A stretch of 26,299 nucleotides of DNA, taken from positions 1-26,299 of the forward strand of contig JANDJZ010000695.1 of the NCBI GenBank assembly GCA_027943245.1, given 5' to 3'. Shown here in pieces: positions 20,610 through 26,299 of this stretch (the stretch's first letter is position 1; each line of letters opens with the position of its first letter). The position numbers and the translations under genes are program-made. Under the pieces are notes generated by a model that was not told where the DNA came from, did no database searches, and worked only from the letters and a program-made list of their open reading frames with translations. Source of the stretch: Acanthamoeba sp. SK_2022b. Lineage: Eukaryota > Discosea > Longamoebia > Acanthamoebidae.

Positions 20610-22323
20610 CTAGAAGAAGGAGGGGCAGAGGTGCGGCTTCTCGTCCTTGAGCCAATCCAGAAATCGGGAGGACCGTTCGTAGGTGAAGAGCGCCACGGCC
20701 GACCCCGGGATCGCGCGCATCATCGTCGGCCCAATCCCTGGCCCCACAGTTGCGTGAGATCGCGCAGGTAGCACGCACGCACGAGGAGGGAGGGAGGGGG
20801 GCGTCTCACCTCGGTAGAGTCCTCTGACTCCTTCCTCCTTGAGGACCTCCACGAACATCTTGAAGATGGAGGTCTGCTCGGTCGCCTGCTTGATCTGGAT
20901 CCGACTCTTCACCGTGTCCATCGGCTGCGCCATCGCAGCGTGCCCCCCCCCCCAAATAACATAGAGAGTTTGCGAGAGATTATCGGAGAGGAGAGGGGAG
21001 GAGAGGGGGCAGTTACGTAGGGAACGCCCCAGTAGATGCACCCCGCGCAGCCGCCCGCCAACAGCTGGATCAGCGGTGGGGCCTTTAGGGAGGGGAGGGG
21101 TATTAGCTTGGACTTGGGGGAAGGAAGGGGAGTGATAAGGAGGAGGGGAGGCGCAGGGAAGAGGCGCTTACGTCAGAGGCATCGCCAGCGTCGGGGGCCA
21201 GCGTTCGGCACACGGTCTCGTAGGTACCGAACCAAAGCGCCGTCCCCACCAACTCACGGAAGAACGTGCTGCGTGCACACGGAAACACAACAATAAAGCC
21301 CCACAATTTAAATAAATAATTTTATAATGAATAAAATATAATTAAGATAAATAAAATAAAATAAATTAAAATGCGGGATATGTACCTCCACCAGCCGCGC
21401 CAGAGCCCAAAGGGTCCCTCGGTCTTGATGGTGTGCATGATGCAGTGCATGGTCCCTCGATACTGGAGCTGCGCGCCGCCTGCCGCCGGCGTCGCAGCGA
21501 CCGCGGCCATGGGCGGCGTCGCTCGTCGGGCGGCCGTGTGACCGGCCGCCTCGCCACCGGTCTGCACTTGGAGGCGGCACTTGATCAGCTCCACTGGCGT
21601 CAGGAACGTCGCCGTCGCCACACCTGCGCACAACCTGTCAGCCATCTCTACCCTGTGCATGCGTGTGCGTGTGTGCGTGTGCGCGTGGATACCGGCGATG
21701 CTGCCGGCGAGACAGACGCGAGGAAGGCTGACGTGGTGGGTCTCGGGGTCCATGAGGGCCTCCTTGGCCGCGTTGTAGACCACGAACATGGAGGCCACCT
21801 CCATCGCCGACCCCACCATCGGGCTCGGCAGACCCTACGCACGCATGCACCCACGCACACACAGACGCATGTTGGGCGGTGAGAGGAGAGAGAGCGGCGA
21901 ATGGGTTGTATGCACGTCGCGTGCCTTGTAGAGGGCGGTGAAGCCCTCGCGCCGGAGCGTCTTGACGAAGCAGTCCCACGGGCCGTTGAACTCGGGCACC
22001 ATCACGCCGGTGGGCGACATCACCTTCGTCCCGGCCTGCACCCGCACCTGATGTTGTGGACCGAGCGTGAGCTCTCCCCACTGTTTTTCGCCCAAGCAGC
22101 GCCCCGCGCCTCCCTCGCAGGCACGGGCATGCATGCGTACCTTGATGGTGTCAAAGGGCTGCTCCACAAACTTGCAGACGATTCCGGACACCTGCACCAG
22201 CATAGATGAGAGCAGAACGCGTTCAAGATTAGATGGGACGGAGAAAGGGAGCAGGAATGCCGATACCGTGCCGGTGAACAGCGTGCGCGCCACGGAGAAT
22301 GATTTTTCATCTGAATGCGACAT
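20610..22323 (-). CDS. Mitochondrial carrier family protein (SLC25), ornithine/basic amino acid-like
   Basis: Inner-membrane solute carrier. Exons in transcript order: 22323-22267, 22191-22141, 22047-21925, 21834-21693, 21623-21386, 21268-21172, 21082-21017, 20924-20810, 20737-20610; 1017 nt, 338 residues. All three tandem repeats are present with the P-x-[DE]-x-x-[KR] signature: PFDTIK (31-36), TPVELIKCRLQ (P134-K139), YPMDTVKSRIQ (P259-K264). Each is followed by the later EG..GLY.G-type motif (ALYKG, FGLWRG, RGLYRG). TPVELIKCRLQ and the third-repeat form resemble the ornithine/carnitine/basic amino acid branch, but the substrate is inferred, not shown. After the second signature there is an Ala/Gly/Pro-rich insertion of about 30 residues before QYRGTMHCIMHTIKTEG. 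Intron 3 is best read with a GC donor (AAG|GCACGC), which gives the canonical LYKGLPSP. The start is the only ATG before the first helix. It is convergent with COG5. Confidence 0.9.
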
Positions 22324-22570
22324 CAGTGCGAATTGATCAATTGATTGTTTGCGTCGAACGGGCGATCGAAAGAGTGGCAAAAAAAAACTTCTGCGGATCG
22401 TTCGTGATGTTGGTGACCAACAATCACGAACTTCTCACGAGATGAGAATCAGCCGTTCCTGGAACACCAAGAAAGTCTATTTTCCCTTCAATTTCCTACG
22501 TAAGAACAAGCTCGCCGATTGGCTTACTGTTCAACCTCATGCAACTTGGTCCTTCTCGTCGACCAGCAGT

Positions 22571-22667
22571 CCATGGGTAACTCTTTCGCCACCCCCGTTC
22601 ATAAGGCTCGACTACGCAAGACAAGACGGGACGCCCTGAACTTCTTTAGCATCAGCCTTGGACCTGG
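22571..22667 (+). pseudogene. Degenerate alpha-galactosidase fragment
   Basis: Several short blocks match, in the same order, the intact alpha-galactosidase gene 2-3 kb downstream: CCATGGGTAAC (22571) with the end of its exon 1 (about 24717); CTCGACTACG then AAGA (22607) with its exon 7 (about 25565); CAAGACGGGACGCCC (22622-22636) identical to 25741-25755; CTTCTTTAGCAT with CTTCTTCAGCAT (25759); TTGGACCTGG with CTGGACCTGG (25795). The blocks are compressed and out of frame, so this looks like an internally deleted relic of a tandem copy. The matches are short and were found by eye. Confidence 0.5.
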
Positions 22668-23275
22668 GGGCTAGCTGTGTGGCTATCCTACGCATGCGTT
22701 GTACCACGCGCATCACATGGCCACCAGCGCCTTTCCACTGTAGGATTGCATAAATTTCCAGCTCTTTGCCTGGGTGTATTGCCCGGGTGACCCCGGCCAC
22801 CAAGTCTACAACAAATCACGGCAAGGCCAGTTGTGGGCTTGGGTGTCTCATCTTTGTACATCGCAGACATGACACACCGATCCTTCTCCCTTGTACTGGT
22901 CTTCGCCTTGAGCGTCATGACTGTGGTCTCTGTCTCGCACTCGTTTTTACGTCTTAGGATTGCCGAGAGGCTAGCCATAGTTCTTGATGAAGGTGCTGAT
23001 CAGTCGATGCGGTGGATCCACTCACTCTGGTATCACGAGACTCAACCAGCCAAGAATTCTTCAGTGCCACTCATGCTACATCCCACGGCTGTAACAGGCA
23101 TCAATCATTGAACATATGACCTCAAATCGTGTAATGGTGATATGATTGAATCAGTGCACTCCTTTATAAAAAGAAAATCGTTACCGTTCGCCTGCCAATC
23201 CTGGTGGGATAGCGCTGGAATGTCCATGATGTCACCCAGGGTGCAGTTGGTGGCTGTTGGGTGGCATGGTCCTAC

Positions 23276-23510
23276 TTAAAACCCCCAGCTTATTGTGTTC
23301 ACCATGCACCAAAAAAGGGAGTACATGAACCTAACGAAGGTTGATGACGCCGTCGTGAGGGACTGGATGTTGCGCATCACCTGCCGGGCCAGTACGTTGG
23401 CTTCGAACCGCTTGGACGACCTGAGGAACTGCATCGGGCTTGGGACGAGCCTCCGCACCTCGGCCTGCCCAATGGGCGAGCAGGCCGCATCTTTTTTCAC
23501 GAATAAAAAA
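23276..23510 (-). other. GC-rich coding-like block, possible gene fragment
   Basis: Within AT-richer spacer DNA this block has coding-like composition on both strands. The minus-strand reading ends at 23276 and includes EVRRLVPSPMQFLRSS and FEANVLARQVMRNIQ, which look protein-like and helical. The plus-strand reading (23295-23531) also stays open. I do not recognise a family, see no splice signals that extend it, and cannot decide the strand. It may be the relic of another gene. Confidence 0.25.
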
Positions 23511-24092
23511 AAGAACCGAAGGTCAATGTGAGAACAATCCAAGTTCTTGTTACAAATTTCAATGATCCTGGTAAAATGACAAACTACATGCAACCACAGA
23601 ACAATGAGGAAAGCTCCTTCAGTTCTATGAGCTTTCCATTGACCATCAGAAGAGATCCACCTGTGCACTTGCAAACAGGTGGTGAACTGAACTGAGGACA
23701 AGATGACACTTGAGTTGACATGAGTTTGGAGTAAGGTAAGCTGTCTTGAGGTGCAGCAAGTTGGGAGGTGGGGAGAGTCATTGGCCTCTTTGAGCTTAAA
23801 GACACTTTTTAATGAACCTTCAAACTGGTGAACATGAAACCAAGGCTAAAGGTATGAGGTTGCATCCACACTGTCATGCATGTGCAGGTGAGAGCTGCTT
23901 CATTGATGGCATGCAGAAAGGTTTTTGCCAGTGCACCTCCTTCACCACACACCTGCTTTCTTGCACCATTGTGTCCACATGTGCAGTGTTCATGCAGCTG
24001 TTCTTTGCCACACATAGACCTGCCATCTGGTCATGTATGAGCGTGGGTGCTGATGGCCTTCTTGGTGTTGTGCTTGCCATCATATGTGTATG

Positions 24093-24212
24093 CAATGCTC
24101 ATGCACCTCCTTCACCATAAAAATGCCCACCATCTGGTCATGCATGCATACACAATGCTCATGCACCTCCTTCACCACAAAAATGCCTGTCATCTGGTCA
24201 TGTATGAGCATG
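24093..24212 (+). repeat. 60-bp tandem direct repeat (two copies, with decayed copies upstream)
   Basis: The unit starting CAATGCTCATGCACCTCC at 24093 recurs at 24153, exactly 60 bp later, with few differences (e.g. CCATAAAAATGCCCACC versus CCACAAAAATGCCTGTC). Upstream decayed parts occur at about 23932 (GTGCACCTCCTTCACCAC) and about 24020 (TGCCATCTGGTCATGTATGA), so a longer array probably existed. Confidence 0.8.
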
Positions 24213-24625
24213 TGATGTTATTTGTTGGATATCAGTCAACTACATTCCTTTATCTTATCTTTATTCAACTTTCTCTCCTGTAACCATTGTCGACACTCCC
24301 CTTTTTGGGATCTCTCATACCTCAATACATTATCTTGTCTTTTCACCTCAACATTATTGGCATTTCCCTCTGCTCTACCATTGCTGGTGATCTTGTTGCC
24401 ATTTTTGCTTGCAGTGTCAGTTGGTGTGTTTTATTCTTTATGACAATGTTCTTGTTGAGGGAATACTACTTGATTTTTTTCTGGATCTGTCTGGATGTTT
24501 TGAGAGCCGTGGCATTTTTCCTTGCTGATGGTTTCTACTTTTTCCTTTCTATTTCCTTTGGGCAGCAATCTCGCCGCGGAGTGGCTGTTTGGTTCATTTA
24601 GCACCTGCGCGGCACATATCGTACC

Positions 24626-26299
24626 ATGGCCAAGTTGTGGGTCCTTGGCTTGATCCTTCTCGTAGCACTGGCCCAGCAGGGCTTGGCCCTCGACAACGGC
24701 GTGGCCCGACTTCCGCCCATGGGTAACCTCTCTTTTTCGTTCTCTCGCCGCTATTCATTTCTTTGTGACCAACAAGCCCACGACTGGGTGTGAAGGCTGG
24801 TCGACGTGGTGCACGGAGAACGACATCGTGCCTTGCTATGATGACTTTTGCAACGAGCGGGAAATTCGTTCGGTGGCCGACGCCATGGCCTCCAACGGTC
24901 TTAAGGTTTCTCCACCACCCCTCCTTCTGCTGCTTGGGTCACTTACCCGCTGCTCCAGGAACTGGGCTACAACTACATCGTCCTCGACGACTGCTGTGCG
25001 TGCCTTCTCTCCGCCTCCTCGCGATCGCAAACAGCCTCGGTGATTGTATTAGGCGCTGGCCAATTGGCTGATGCACGTCGTGGCGGGAAAAAGGGGGAGG
25101 AGGCAGGGACGCCCAACACAACATCATCCCGGACCCTTCTCGCTTCCCTTCTGGCATGAAGGTGCGCCTGCGGAGGTTGTGCGTGCGTGCGTGGTTTGTG
25201 TGGTTGCGTGGGTGGTTGTGATGATTGACTAAGTCACCAGAGTGGTGTATCAGAATCTGACGGACTACATCCACTCGCGCGGCCTCCTGTTTGGCGTGTA
25301 CACCGATGTGGGCACAACCACCTGCCGAGGAGGACGCCCTGGCAGGTACGCGCACCTCGACCTTGTCTCTCACTTATTCAATGAACTCATCAAAGCCATC
25401 ATCATCATCATCATCCTCCCTATCTCCTCTCTCAGCTGGCCATTCTACGAGCAGGACGCACGCGTGTTCGCCTCATGGGGTTCCTCTACTTCGCTTCAAC
25501 TGAACAAGTGAACCAAGTTGGCGCGCTCTGCAGCTCATGTTTGCTTCCCTCCGTTAACACAGGTCTCGACTACGTGAAGATGGACTGGTGTCACGAGCCA
25601 GCTGGCTTCACCGCCCAAGAGGTTCGCCACACTTTCTCCCAATGCCAGAGGCGCAGCTGTTCGATCACAATCCCGATGCTCACTCTTCTACTTCGCCGAT
25701 CATCGCCGTAGCTCTACACGAACATGAGCCAGGCATTGAACAAGACGGGACGCCCGATCTTCTTCAGCATTTGCGAGTGGGGCCGCTACGATCCCTGGAC
25801 CTGGTGAGGCTGCCACTCCCCGTTCAGCTACGGTTTCAGTTGACTGACCGCGACATGCCAGGGGCATGAAGGTGGGCAACAGCTGGCGTGTGGGCCCCGA
25901 CCACTTGCCCTTGTGGTGGACGCCGCCCTTCAACCAAGATCCGGGCCAGGGCCAGGGCACTGCCAACATCATCGAGCACATGGCCGGCCTCTCCTCCTAC
26001 GCCGGCCCCGGAGGCTGGTACACACACCCACGCGCTCGCCTCCTGAGTGATGAACTGCAACACACACACACACTCTCGCTCTCTCTCTCTCTCTCTCTTA
26101 CATACACCACATGTATTGCGTTGCGGTGTGGGCACACTCAGGAACGATCCCGACTTCCTGATGCCGGGTTACTGGTGGATGTCGGAGAATGAACAGGTCA
26201 CCGAGTTCAGCTTCTGGTGCCTATGGGCCGCGCCGCTGATCGTTGCCACCGACGTGCGCGTCCTGTCCGACAAGAAGCACATCCTCAACAAGGAGGCCA
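24626..26299 (+). CDS. Alpha-galactosidase (GH27), secreted, 3' partial
   Basis: Predicted retaining glycosidase releasing terminal alpha-linked galactose. Exons: 24626-24722, 24796-24905, 24959-24995, 25094-25161, 25254-25345, 25436-25479, 25563-25621, 25712-25803, 25862-26017, 26142->26299; the 3' end is outside the window. ATG 24626 starts a signal peptide (MAKLWVLGLILLVALAQQGLA, cleavage near residue 21). The mature protein begins like the family (RLPPMGWSTW), then YNYIVLDDC, IIPDPSRFPSGMK, HSRGLLFGVYTD, GLDYVKMDWCH with the predicted nucleophile Asp157, FFSICEWGRYDPW, NSWRVGPD with the predicted acid/base Asp213, and GGWNDPDFLMPG. The acceptors at 25093 (AAAAAG) and 25253 (TATCAG) were chosen because they keep frame and restore family spacing. 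Intron 9 holds CA and CT runs. The gene is divergent from the carrier across a long spacer. A lysosomal or extracellular location follows from the signal peptide. Confidence 0.92.
26060..26098 (+). repeat. (CA)n and (CT)n runs in alpha-galactosidase intron 9
   Basis: A short CA run (about 26060-26072) and a CT run (about 26078-26098) in the intron 26018-26141, upstream of the acceptor ACTCAG. Confidence 0.8.

Larger units (their letters stand above)
22324..24625. other. Long intergenic spacer with low coding content
   Basis: About 2.3 kb between the divergent carrier and alpha-galactosidase genes. It lacks the regular exon/intron texture of the rest and is visibly poorer in G and C, especially after 23500. 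It contains an alpha-galactosidase-like relic (22571-22667), a GC-rich coding-like block (about 23330-23510) and a 60-bp tandem repeat (24093-24212). The ORFs here are short and show no family motifs. Promoters of both flanking genes must lie at its ends; none can be pinpointed. Confidence 0.6.

Noticed and set aside
23396..23412. GGTTCGAAGCC on the minus strand, resembling a tRNA B box
   Set aside because: No acceptor stem, D-arm or anticodon arm could be folded around it.
24222..24601. Two overlapping hydrophobic ORFs that look like membrane proteins
   Set aside because: T-rich DNA yields Leu/Phe-rich frames by composition. No splice structure, start context or family motif supports a gene.
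1..26299. Bacterial-type features: operons, ribosome binding sites, CRISPR arrays, insertion sequences
   Set aside because: The sequence is eukaryotic and intron-rich; no spaced palindromic repeat arrays or transposase motifs were seen.

Overview
The window is about 26.3 kb of intron-dense, GC-rich nuclear DNA from a protist. An amoebozoan of the Acanthamoeba type fits best. This is inferred from many short introns (about 60-200 bp, GT..AG plus a few GC..AG), GC-rich coding exons, AT-rich spacers, long intronic (GT)n/(CA)n tracts, standard stop codons, tight gene spacing and the gene repertoire. No bacterial operon, mobile-element gene, CRISPR array, rRNA or tRNA was recognised. All gene models were spliced by hand: exon frames were joined through splice sites and checked against family motifs. 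About 90 introns were placed.

Layout, left to right. (1) <1-5415 (+): 3' part of a multidomain TKL-type protein kinase with GRAM-like, ankyrin, SAM-like and kinase segments; its 5' end lies outside the window. (2) 5498-6595 (-): an unrecognised low-complexity Pro/Ser/Gln protein, convergent with the kinase. (3) 6596-6981: a divergent, probably shared promoter region. (4) 6982-9918 (+): a Ras GTPase-activating protein with a lysine-rich N-terminus and a C-terminal coiled coil. (5) 10381-12157 (+): CDC123/D123, the eIF2 assembly chaperone. (6) 12247-16015 (+): a phosphatidylinositol 4-kinase of the beta (Pik1/PI4KB) type. (7) 16136-20467 (+): COG5, a subunit of the conserved oligomeric Golgi tether. 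(8) 20610-22323 (-): a mitochondrial carrier (SLC25 family, ornithine/basic amino acid-like). (9) 22324-24625: a 2.3 kb spacer of different texture, with a decayed alpha-galactosidase fragment and a 60-bp tandem repeat. (10) 24626->26299 (+): a secreted GH27 alpha-galactosidase cut by the window end.

The genes are mostly housekeeping and signalling genes with no shared operon-like control. One functional pairing is notable: PI4K-beta makes the Golgi PI4P pool, and COG5, 120 bp downstream on the same strand, belongs to the tether for retrograde vesicles at the Golgi. The kinase and the RasGAP are both signalling proteins. I found no clear new multi-gene system. The points most worth a second look are the kinase architecture, microsatellites that begin at or near splice donors, a cluster of GC-AG introns, and the alpha-galactosidase relic upstream of the intact gene.
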